Assembly (NCBI GenBank): GCA_027596195.1 | Contig: JADGJG010000318.1 | Location: 1-24,226 of the forward strand | Source: Podochytrium sp. JEL0797 | Taxonomy: Eukaryota; Chytridiomycota; Chytridiomycetes; Chytridiales; Chytriomycetaceae | DNA: 24,226 bases | Reading direction: 5' to 3' | The notes under the pieces: generated by a model | Database searches by the model: none | Told to the model about the DNA's origin: nothing | What the model saw: only the letters and a program-made list of their open reading frames with translations | Position numbers and translations under genes: made by a program | Part shown: piece after piece, positions 8,608-17,856 of the stretch | Layout of the letters: the number at the start of each line of letters is the position of its first letter | Numbering within the stretch: position 1 is the first letter of the stretch

Positions 8608-9922
8608 ATGTTTTCCCGCATTCGAGTGCTTCCCGTCTCCCTGGTTGTCTCCAAGCAGCGCAGTCTTTCAACAGTAACCGCTTCTGCAGCAGCATCTGCG
8701 GCAGCGAAAAAGCCGCTGTTCTGGTTCCTCGGATCAGGAATCGGACTTGCCTCGTTTGCCTCCGCCGCATCAAAGCCAAAGGATGGGTCGCAAGCGAATC
8801 CGTTTGAAGTCGTGATCGTGGGCTCAGGTTGGTCTGTGTGGTTACCGGTTGTGATCAAGAAAACTGATCGTGCTGCCAGGCCCTGCGGCACACACGGCCG
8901 CCATCTACGCGGCAAGAGCCAATCTGCATCCCGTTCTCTACGAAGGCTTCATGGCGGGCGGCGTTGCAGCTGGAGGCCAGTTGACCACGACAACGGAAGT
9001 CGAAAACTGTGAGTTGCGTTTCTTGAACGTGAATCAAACCCTTACCTCGCGAATCATTCCGTTAGTTCCTGGATTCCCCAAGGGCATCTCTGGTCCAGAC
9101 TTGACGGGTATGTTGTTGAAATTGGATTCAAGGCGGTTCGATCGATCTGAATTTCAAACCCAAACGGCAGATTTGTTCCGCGCACAATCGACCAATTGCG
9201 GGACCACCATCATTACCGAAACGATTTCTTCCGTGGACCTGTCTTCGCGGCCTTTCAAGCTTTTCCCTGAAAGCTCAGACGAACCCATCCACGCCTCCTC
9301 CGTGATCATTTCCACGGGCGCTACCGCACGTCGAATGGGAATTCCCGGTGAATCCGAATACTGGCAAAAGGGAATCAGTGCGTGCGCTGTCTGCGATGGC
9401 GCTGTCCCCATTTTCCGCAACAAACCCCTCGTTGTGATTGGTGGCGGGGATTCAGCCGCCGAGGAAGCAATTTATCTCACCAAGTACGCGTCAAAAGTCC
9501 ATGTTCTCCATCGCAGGGACAAGTTGAGGGCGTCCAAGGTGATGGCGGATCGTTTGTTGAGTCACCCTAAAGTCGAAGTTCATTGGAACACGGTGCCCCT
9601 CGAAGCTGTTGGGGATGGGAAATTGCTGCAAGGTGTGGTTGTGGAAGATGTCAAGACGAAGAAGCAGTCCACGATCGAGGCGAATGGGCTGTTTTATGCG
9701 ATTGGTCATGTTCCCAACACGGAGTTTTTGAAGGGAAGCAAGGTTGAGTTGGATTCTGATGGGTATATCAAGACGGTGCCTGGGACTTCGTTGACGAATA
9801 TTGAGGGTGTGTTTGCTGCTGGGGATGTGCAGGATCGTCGCTATCGCCAGGCGGTGACTGCTGCCGGAAGTGGATGCATGGCCGCTTTGGATTGTGAAAG
9901 ATGGCTTGAACTGACGAACTGA
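8608..9922 (+). CDS. thioredoxin reductase, low-molecular-weight type, with mitochondrial-type leader (4 exons, 380 aa)
   Basis: An FAD/NADPH enzyme that reduces thioredoxin. Exons: 8608-8827, 8880-9008, 9066-9107, 9171-9922, 1143 nt in total. The FAD-binding [16 protein letters not shown] spans the first intron (from residue 72). [13 protein letters not shown] follows, then the redox pair CAVC (Cys202 and Cys205), the NADPH motif [10 protein letters not shown], and the C-terminal FAD motif [17 protein letters not shown]. The core is the size of bacterial and fungal TrxB. About 65 extra N-terminal residues are basic and Ser/Ala-rich, then hydrophobic ([16 protein letters not shown]), which resembles a mitochondrial presequence followed by a sorting or anchor segment. 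The start is the only ATG upstream that fits. Cytosolic isoforms from another start are not evident. Confidence 0.95.
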
Positions 9923-9928
9923 AAAAGT

Positions 9929-9934
9929 AATAAA
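9929..9934 (+). promoter_or_regulatory. AATAAA polyadenylation signal
   Basis: AATAAA lies 7 bp after the thioredoxin reductase stop codon. It is close to the stop, but matches the short intergenic distances here. Confidence 0.4.
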
Positions 9935-10059
9935 GAGCTGTTGCTGTTTTGTGTCCGAAATGCTCACCCCTCACCTCTTCTCACGGCTCGCACTCCTTTC
10001 CCCTTCCCCACACCGCCGTCAGCGAAAGGGGACGTCAACGTCCAGCCAAGCCGCTCACC

Positions 10060-10158
10060 CTAATTCATCTTCTAAATTCGCCGATGTCCTTCTTCTTCTT
10101 ATTGAAGAGCAACGCACCCCGTCCTCGCGCATACCTCCCTGCTCTCTGCAGTAATCGC
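10060..10158. repeat. 99-bp conserved block, copy 2 (upstream of tRNA-Arg)
   Basis: A direct repeat of 124-222 with one substitution in 99 bp, again ending 46 bp upstream of an identical tRNA-Arg(UCU). The sequence before the block is largely unrelated apart from a GCCGCTC shared a few bases upstream. Confidence 0.85.
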
Positions 10159-10204
10159 TAAAATTTAGTGAATCAAGAAGAGAAAACAATGGAAGAATAC
10201 GTCC

Positions 10205-10276
10205 GCCCGGGTAGCGCAGCGGTAGCGCATTTGCCTTCTAAGCAAAGGGTCGTGGGTTCGATCCCCACCTTGGGTG
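10205..10276 (+). tRNA. tRNA-Arg (anticodon UCU), second identical copy
   Basis: All 72 bases match the gene at 269-340, including the G-T pairs in the acceptor stem and the anticodon TCT (10237-10239). It has no intron. Confidence 0.97.
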
Positions 10277-10281
10277 CTTCA

Positions 10282-10287
10282 TTTTTT
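10282..10287 (+). terminator. RNA polymerase III T6 terminator
   Basis: A run of six T begins 5 bp after the tRNA 3' end. Confidence 0.75.
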
Positions 10288-10555
10288 CCTCGCGTCTCTT
10301 CGCAGAAGGGCGATACTTTCTTATTTTTCGCCCCAAGTGAAGAAAGCTTACTTTTTAACCGAATATGTAGTAAAAAAATGTAGTAAAATACTTTTTTCTC
10401 TAACGACGGGCGGTTTTAAAAATTTATCTCCGCATCCGTGGTTTTGGCTGTCTTGCAAGTGGTCTGTTGTGGGTCGGAGATGGCGCGAATGGATATGAAC
10501 GCGAGGTTTCATTACATTTTTAACCCAAGTATATACGCCCTTGCGTCCAACCCTC

Positions 10556-11442
10556 TCAAACCGAAACAAATTCCGTCTTTCCATTCTTCGTCAACACCTT
10601 CAACAACGAACCCGACGCCACCGTCTCCTTCCCTTCCGCCCACGCCAACACTTTGCCAGACAACTCCTCCAACGGGGTCCACGAGCTCGTGTCCGCGTCT
10701 GGCATGAATTTTCTGTTCATTGGCGTGTCGAGCGTCACCGGGAGCAACGCCACCACGGTCGCGTGGGTGGGGAATCCAGAGTCCTTTGCGGCGACGGACT
10801 GCACGAGGTGGTGGACTCCGGCTTTGGCGATTCCGTAAGCGATCATTCCCGGGGTTGCATCGGTTGCGGCGGCGGCCTTTTTGAGTGAATGTGTGCACGT
10901 ATGTCAGTACGGAATGAGAGGAATGGTGGTAATTCAAGGAAATGAGAGTACCCCCATCAAAACAAGCACGCCGTTGTCTTTCAAATGGCTGGCGCTGAGC
11001 TTGGCCGTAATCACGGAGGAGTTGACAGACTGGGCAATCATGAGGGAAACGTTCTTGTAAAGGTCTAATAATACGCGCTGTTAGACACGCGATATCACAA
11101 AAAAGGGTCAGGCTCACCATCGTCCTTCAGATTGCCGCCGGCCCACCCGCCCGCCACATTCACGATGGCATCAATCTTCTTTCCCGCAGTGATGGCGGTC
11201 AGCTCGGCGTCCACGAGGGCACCCGTGGCGGCAAAGTCGTTGCTCGCTTCGAGAACGATGCGGTGATCGGCCTCGGTGTTTGCGCGGAAATCGACCGAGG
11301 TGACTTTCCAGTCGGCCGCTTTGAAGGCTGAGACAATGCGGAGACCAAGGCCGCCGCTGCCGCCGTAGACGAGCGCGTGTTTCTGGGGGGAGGTCATGCG
11401 GAGTGAGGATGAGAAGTTGCGCCGGAAAATGTTGGAAATCAT
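10556..11442 (-). CDS. QDPR: quinoid dihydropteridine reductase (3 exons, 252 aa)
   Basis: A short-chain dehydrogenase/reductase that recycles quinonoid dihydrobiopterin to tetrahydrobiopterin. Exons: 11442-11118, 11064-10952, 10876-10556, 759 nt in total. The nucleotide-binding motif VYGGSGGLG (residues 25-33), the family-specific VNVAGGWAGGN, the catalytic GMIAYGIAK (YxxxK) and LPVTLDTPMNRKFMPDAD are all present. These separate it from generic SDR enzymes. The length matches animal homologues apart from about 15 extra N-terminal residues. Those 15 residues (two adjacent arginines, then SSS, no acids) look like a mitochondrial leader. A second ATG at codon 16 (11395-11397) would give the cytosolic form. 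It is transcribed away from the coiled-coil gene at 11740. Confidence 0.93.
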
Positions 11443-11739
11443 TTTTTGAATCACCCGTTGGGTGGATTTCGAATGGACACGAGGAATTCCGAATTCCTTA
11501 TCTTATTATTACGTGGTCGTGTTTCAGCGAGTCTTTCGATGCTTGGCGTCTGAGAACTCGGGCCATCGTGGGTGCTTGCTTTTCTTTTTGTTCCGCTCCC
11601 CCCTTCATCCTCCCTTTTTTCTTTTCTTCAATTCGATAAGATGTTTCCATTCCTTACGCAGAATGACAAATAGAAAAATAAAAAGCAATCCTGGGGACCT
11701 GCCTGGGCCGTTTTCGAATTCCTCCAAAAAACAAGGAAG
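11443..11739. promoter_or_regulatory. divergent promoter region
   Basis: 297 bp separate the start codons of the reductase (-) and the coiled-coil gene (+). It contains GAATTCCGAATTCC repeated half-sites (11484-11497) and a pyrimidine-rich stretch (about 11578-11632) but no TATA box that I would defend. Confidence 0.5.
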
Positions 11740-14700
11740 ATGAACGACACCGTGCTGTTCACGCTCGCTGTGATTGCCCTTCTCTCTGTGGCATTCCTTG
11801 TCCCGCGCAAGAAGAAGGCCACCAAGGCGCCCCAGTTCCTCACTGAGGAAGAGCGTCTGCAGGTGGAAAAGCAGCTCCTCGCTCTCGATGCAAAGAGCCC
11901 GGCCAAGAAGCGAACCGCAAAGAAGTCATCCGCAGCCTCTGCCTCGAAGGAGCCTGCTGACGAGGGTATTCTATCCCCTCAGTGCCTTGTTCTCGCCTTG
12001 TTTTGACCCTTGTTTCACCTTCTCATCAGAGCCCAAGCAGAAGAAGCGCAAATCCGCCGCCAACCTCCTTCTCCCCGCCGAGTCCGTTGTTGCCTCGCCC
12101 CTCCACTCTCCCGTGACCCCGTTTCCCAAGAGCGATGCCCGCGCCCTTCCTGAGGTTCAACTCCCTGCCGATCACCAACCCGCAGTCGTTCCTGAACCCA
12201 TCCAAGAAGTGCTCCCCACCCTCGAAGAAGATGACGACCACACGTCCCCAGAAACCCCCGCCAACAACGAGTCGGACCTCGACGAAGAAGAGCAAGAAGA
12301 ATCCTCGTCGACCCTCGCGGCCTCGGAAGAGCACCCTCCCCACCACACCAAAAACGCATCCTCCGAAACAACCACATCAACCACCCCAACCCCACCATCT
12401 CCCACCCCTGAAGAACTCACTGCCCCACTCCTGACCCTCATTGCGTCCCTCTCGTCCAAAATCACGACCCTCGAGTCCGAACTGCAGTGCACGCAGCAAT
12501 CCAACACGGCCATCCGCCACTCGTTTGAAACCCTGCAATCGCAGCACCAGGCCCTGCAAGCGCAGCACCAAAAAGTCACGGTCGAGTCGGCCACTCTGAA
12601 GGAAACGAACCGTGCGTTGGCCAAATACGCGCAAGATGCGACGGCCAAGCATGATCTCGTTGCGGTCGAGTTGAAGACAGTCCAAGGTAACGCAGCGGAG
12701 GTGATCAAGACGAGGGAGTTGTTGGCGGCCAAGGAGAAGGAAGTGGCTGGGTTCAAGGAGTTGGTGGAGGTGTTGAACAAGAGTGTGCAGGAGGTGGGCG
12801 GCATGAGGGACACCCTTGTGGCTGCGCATGCGAAGGAAATGCGTCAACTCGGTTCTCAAGTGGAGTCTTTGGAATCTCAAATGAATGCGTTGCGTCAAGA
12901 GAGCGATGAGATGGAAGCTGAGCTGCGTGGGACCTTGCATTCTGTTAAAATGGAAGCGAACGAGAATGTGGAGCAGGTGATGGCGTACAAGGAGTCCCTG
13001 CGGAGCATGGAGGCTGAGTTGGGTATCAAAGTGTCGGAGTTGAAGTATGCGGTCGAGGAGAACGCGGCGATTCAGGCGACCGTGGATGCACTCAAGAGTG
13101 AGTTGGAGACTGTGAAGGCTGAGTCGAGCGGTGCGATTGCGGCCCTCGAAGCTACCAAACTCGAACAAGTCGAATCTGCTGCCACGAGCATCAAACAAGC
13201 TGAGGCCCGCCACGCGGCTTCCACCGAATCCCTTCTGTCGACCCACTCTGCTACCCTTGCGTCCTTGAAGTCCAAACACGCGGACGAGTCGAACGAGATC
13301 AAGGCTGTTGCCACTGCAGCTGCAACGGAGCTCGAAGCCAAGTACCTGGCCGATATGGAAGCTCTTCAAAAGAACCACACGAAGACCGTTGATTCTTTGG
13401 CGGCCCAACACGCGGAAAAGGCGAAGGAGGCTCAATCGGTGGCCGTGGCAACCGCCACGAACGAGGTGGAGGCCAAGCACGCCGTTATGACCAAGTCCCT
13501 TGAAACTGCACACGCGGCTGCCATTCAGACTTTGAAGGTGGAACACGCCAAGAACGTGGAGGAAATCCAATCGGCGGCTGTGAAAGCGAAGGAGGTGCAA
13601 ACCAAGCATGCTTCGGCTGCTGCGGCTCTCGCTGTTAGTCATTCCGCTGAGGTCGAGGCCTTGAAATCGCAACACGCCAAGGTGTGTTTTTTTATCTCCG
13701 TTTTAATGTTATTTAATTTTCACAAATTCAGGCGATTGAGCAAGCTTCTTCCCAACCCTGCGCTTGCGAACCCACGCTCTCGAAGTTGCGTCAAGCTCTC
13801 GCCCAGAAAGAAGCCACTCTGTTGGAAGCCGGCAAGAAACTCGTTGCATTGGAAGCGACCGTTGCAGCCATCAAGGTGGCCAAAGCGTCCCCGCGCCATG
13901 TGATGGAACAGTCCACGTTTTCGCTTGTCGACATTGCTCCTGTGGATCAGGCAAAATCGGTTGTTGCTCCCGTTTCGGTCGAGACTCCCGCTCCCGTGTC
14001 CGTGTTGCCCAAGGTGGGTGATTGTTTTTTTTGGGGGGTTACTTTCAATAACATCCTCTAACATCCTCCTTTTTTTGTCTTCAGGCTGCACCAAAGGCGC
14101 CTAGACCCTCGTCCTCCGCGCACATTGCGTACGAACTCGCTGCGGGACTCAAGTCCGTCGCCGTCGCGCATGCGTGTTTCCTCGAATCCGAGCGTTTGAT
14201 TAACCCCGTTGCTGCACCTGCTGCCCCCGCCACAGCCACCACCACAGCCCCAAGTGCTGCCAAGAGCGTTGCTGCTCCTATTACCGCTGTCGCTCCCGCA
14301 ACCACCCCCCCCGTGGCGAGTGAAATGTACCAGGCCAAATCGGTGTACAGCGAAACACAGCAGTTCCCCGCTGTCGTGGGACAAATGTACGAAGTCAAGC
14401 CGTTCTACGCTGCGGGGGCTCAAACGTCTCCTGTTGCAACCACCCCCGCTGCTGCCACGACCGTTTCTTCTTCTTCCACTTGTGCTCCTGTTGTCGCTCC
14501 ACAGGAACCCGCTTCCTACGTGTTTGAGCTCTCGGAATCGTGCAAGAAATATGAAATCGAGGCGGGTGCGAAGGCGTTGGCGGTTGCGCAAGGGTCGGTG
14601 TGTGAGGCGGATGCTGTTGTGATACGCTGCACCAAGGTGCCGGCGGTCGTTGTGGAGCGTGTTGCCGCAAAGGCGGAGAAATCGGCTGCTGTCGCTCCCG

Positions 14701-14876
14701 TCAAGTCTGTGTCGAAAAAGGAAAAGAAGGGCGACACCAAGGCGGTCGCGATTGGGTCAATTGCGGAGCAGATGGAAACGCTGCGTGTGGCTGCTGCGGC
14801 TGAGTATGAGGCGCGATCGGTGGTTGGGTTGTGTTTGGTGCATCTGTCGAACCAGATTGAGACGCTTCATCTGTAA
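11740..14876 (+). CDS. N-terminally membrane-anchored long coiled-coil protein (4 exons, 983 aa)
   Basis: I do not recognise an orthologue. Exons: 11740-11965, 12030-13681, 13732-14013, 14085-14876, 2952 nt in total. The N terminus has one hydrophobic segment (VLFTLAVIALLSVAFLV, about residues 5-21) followed at once by RKKK. This suggests a signal anchor with the bulk of the protein on the cytosolic side. A Lys-rich and then acidic Ser/Thr/Pro-rich linker follows (to about 210). A long heptad-rich coiled coil runs from about 215 to 625, its last part built of tandem 43-45-residue units (468-626). The C-terminal 260 residues are Ala/Val/Pro-rich with a repeated MYxxKxxY peptide and a final helical segment ending IETLHL. 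The layout resembles p180/kinectin-type ER proteins, but this is analogy only. It converges with eRF3, 112 bp between stops. Confidence 0.85.
13205..13681 (+). repeat. tandem coiled-coil repeats in the 983-aa protein
   Basis: The units are 13205-13336 (44 aa), 13337-13471 (45 aa), 13472-13600 (43 aa) and a partial 13601-13681 (27 aa). Each opens with A/T-K/R-H/Y, has a His about 14 residues in and a (K/Q/E)HA about 24-25 in, then an Ala/Val-rich tail. The last unit ends at the exon boundary. Confidence 0.7.
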
Positions 14877-14988
14877 GCAAGGTTATTGAAAAAACGCATA
14901 GTTTTCGATGTCTCATTTTTTTGTTACGTTTTTTTGCGATAAAAGATGAAGTCTCATTTTATCTGGTTTACACAGAAGAAAAAAAAAC

Positions 14989-17600
14989 TTATTCTTGAGC
15001 GACAGCCGGCTCATCGAAAATCAACTTGGTGATCTTTCCAACGGCAATCGTCTTGCCTTCGTCACGCAGCGTGAAACGACCCAACTGCGGGTACTCGTCG
15101 TACGTTTCGAGACAGATGGGTTGGTCCAACCGCAAACGCACAATGCACGCGTCACCCTGCTTGACAAATTGAGGCGCCGCTTTGCTCTTCTTGCCCGTCT
15201 TTTTGTCGATTTTGTGCAGGAGGTCGGTGATGGTGACTTCGTCAATCGCGCAGTGGGCGTGGCAGACAGCCTGTTTTTTTTTGCGACAAGAGCGAGAACG
15301 GTTAGAAAAAGGACTACTTGAACACAAACACGAAAGCAAAAAATTACCGTGTATCCAGCACACATGATGCTCTTGTACTCGACAATCGCGAGACGCGCCT
15401 CAAACGACGACACGGCGTGCACGGGGCGATTCAGGTTGCACATGACGAAACCGGACAAAACGTCTTCTTCTTCCACATTCTTCAAGCGGATACGCACATT
15501 GTCTCCACTGATGGCCATGTTGCATTCGGCGTCTTCGAGCCAGATGGTCGAGACTTCGGCGACTTTCTGTGGATTTTTGGTGGGGGGTGAGGATTCGTTG
15601 TCGCGGTGGTAACGGTGGAGGAAGACAAAACCGAACCTTTTGGGGCATGATCAAGACGGACTGTCCCTTCTTGATTCTTCCACTCTCAATCTTTCCAGTC
15701 ACAACCGTTCCCATGTCCTTGAATTTGTCGCTGATGGGCATCATGAGGGGTCCGTCCACGTGACGGTCTCCCATGTTCATGTCGTCAAGGAGCTCGAGGA
15801 GGGTTGGGCCCTCATACCAGTCGCAGACGTCCTTGGACATGCGGTCCTTCATGTTGGCTCCGGTGAAACCGGAGATGGGCAGCACGTCCAAATCTGTAGA
15901 ACCAAAAAAAAGCATCAGCATTTCCACGCGAATCGTTGGCGCCAGGAAAACTGAAAAAAGAAACGCACCAGTTCCAAGGTTGTATCCAACACCCTTCAAG
16001 AAGGGCAAAATCTTGCTCACACACTCATCATAACGCGCCTTGTCCCACTTGACAGTCGGGTCATCCATCTTGTTGACCACCAAAATCATTCTCCGCACCC
16101 CAACAGTCTTACACAACATGGCATGCTCACGCGTCTGTCCACCCTTTTCGAAACCCGTCTCAAACTCTCCCTTTCGCGCACTAATCACCAACACCCCGAC
16201 ATCCGCCTGAGCAGCTCCCTGCATCATGGACGGCACAAAGTTTTTGTGTCCGGGAGCGTCGAGGATCGTGAACCGACGCTTGACGGTTTCAAAGTACCCG
16301 CGTCCGTATTCGACCGTTTTGCCCTTGGCGCGTTCCTCCGAGTTGAGGTCGAGTGCCCACGAGAGGTACCAAGATTCACGGCCGGCTTCTTTGGCTTCCT
16401 TTTCGTATTTCTCCATGGTACGTTTTTCCACCATTCCAGTCAAGAAGCTGCACACCAACGGTTTAGTGTTAAAATCAAATGGAGGAAAACGAGAATGGGA
16501 TTCTCCTTACAGAATGTGGCCTCCCATGGTCGACTTTCCGGCATCAACGTGTCCGATAAACACAATGTTGACGTGCTCCTTCATGCCGTTCAACACGTCC
16601 GTAATGGGCGCAGCTTCCTCCTCATCGGCAACGGCCAAAGCAGCGACAGCGGTCGTGGCGGCAGCGACGGGATCAGCGGCCTTGGGGACAGCCGCGACAA
16701 CGGGAGTGATCTCCTTCTTTGGGGCCGGGGCAACGTCCTTCTTTTCGGGAGCTGGGGCGGCCTTGGTGGCGGGTTTGGGGCTGGCGGGAGCGGCAGCCTT
16801 CTTGGGCTCGTCCTTCTTGGCTGTCGAAATTACGGAGAGTTAGAGGCGAAAAATGCGAAATCTAGGAGGGATGTTATCGCTGAGGCAGATTCCGAAATTC
16901 CAATTGGGTGGTAATGCGACATTCGAATCCGCCGCCATTTCAAATTCCAACGGTGGTCAAGTCGCCCTTTCCACCTCGCTCCCTCAAGCTAGGTATCAAA
17001 ACACTCACCACCCCCAATCGACATCGACTTGGCCGCACCACCACCTCCAATCGAGATGGACTTGGCAGCAGCTCCTCCTCCAATGGAAATGGACTTGGCT
17101 CCCGCAGCAGCACCTCCACCTCCAATCGACATGGACTTTGCGGGACCTCCGGCTCCAAGGGTCATGGACTTGGCCGCAGGGGCCTTGTACGGCTGGGGAG
17201 CGGTGTACGCCTGCGGGGCAGTGTACGCCTGTTGCGAGTTGTACGCTTGTGGGTTGTACGCCTGCTGTTGGGGCTGGTATTGGTTGTATCCGCGGCCTCC
17301 TTGCTGCTGCTGGTTGTATCCCTGGTACGCTTGTTGCTGCTGGGGGGCGTAGCCCTGGTTATAGCCCTGGTTGTAGTTCTGGTACTGGTTGTACTGCTGC
17401 TGTGGGTACTGGCTGTAACCACCTGGCACGAATTCCTGCGCATTCGAGGAGGGGACGAACTCGGTGGTGGTCGGGCGGAACGCAAACTGCTGCTGTTGCT
17501 GCTGCTGCTGCTGGGAGTACCCTTGCTGCTGGTACCCTTGCTGTGGGTACCCTTGTTGGGGGTAACCTTGCTGTTGCTCTTGCTCGTCGTTGTCGGCCAT
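14989..17600 (-). CDS. SUP35: eukaryotic peptide chain release factor eRF3 / Sup35 (6 exons, 712 aa)
   Basis: The translational GTPase that works with eRF1 in termination. Exons: 17600-17009, 16820-16511, 16447-15969, 15893-15637, 15566-15348, 15270-14989, 2139 nt in total. GTPase motifs are GHVDAGKST (287-295), DAPGHKNF and NKMDD. The sequence GKIESGRIKKGQSVLIMP and the C-terminal YPQLGRFTLRDEGKTIA fix the family. Residues 1-140 are Gln/Tyr/Gly/Asn-rich with PQQGY-type repeats and a 9-Gln run. Two EFVP motifs lie at 47-59, and five copies of a SIGGG-type repeat fill 143-197. A Lys/Ala/Pro-rich linker with few acids precedes the G domain. Intron 2 falls six residues after the P-loop. Intron 1 (188 nt) is the longest in the window. 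Confidence 0.97.
17010..17174 (-). repeat. tandem AKS(M/I)SIGGG repeats in eRF3
   Basis: Five successive units (residues 143-197) match (A)AKS(M/I)(S/T)(I/L)G(G/A)GG(A), separated by Ala/Gly. The DNA repeats are imperfect, so this is not a very recent expansion. Confidence 0.85.
17181..17600 (-). other. prion-like Gln/Tyr/Gly/Asn-rich N domain of eRF3
   Basis: Residues 1-140 have prion-domain composition: PQQGYPQQGYQQQGY near the start, a 9-Gln run (30-38), and repeated YNQGY and AYNPQAY-like units. There are very few charged residues after position 8. Yeast Sup35 has the same general architecture; prion behaviour here is not shown by sequence alone. Confidence 0.8.
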
Positions 17601-17856
17601 CGTGGAGATTGGTTTTTCGCAAAAAGAAAAAAAACTTGCACCCATCCACACGCCTCCTTCAGTGACCCAATACGGCGCATTCGAAACCTTAAGAGGAAAC
17701 GAGTCGCTACTGCATCGAGTCGTATTCTCGCCTCTCTCACGAAAGAATCTTTCAAAAAAATCAAAGATCCTCGGCTCCGCACCAAATCTTGGAAGAGGAA
17801 TTTTCGACAAATGGAAGGTGTTTGCATTAAAGGGTGTGTTCAATTTGTTCCAATAT

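Noticed and set aside
11395..11454. QDPR start at 11454
   Set aside because: The triplet there is GTG, not ATG; the first ATG is 11440-11442.
12377..13675. 432-codon minus-strand frame antisense to the coiled-coil gene
   Set aside because: It is rich in Leu, Arg and His as expected from the complement of a Glu/Lys/Ala-rich, codon-biased coiled coil; the plus strand has an anchor, splice sites and repeats that make sense.
16821..17008. Intronic snoRNA in the 188-nt eRF3 intron
   Set aside because: The intron is long for this genome but shows no box motifs or strong fold that I can support.
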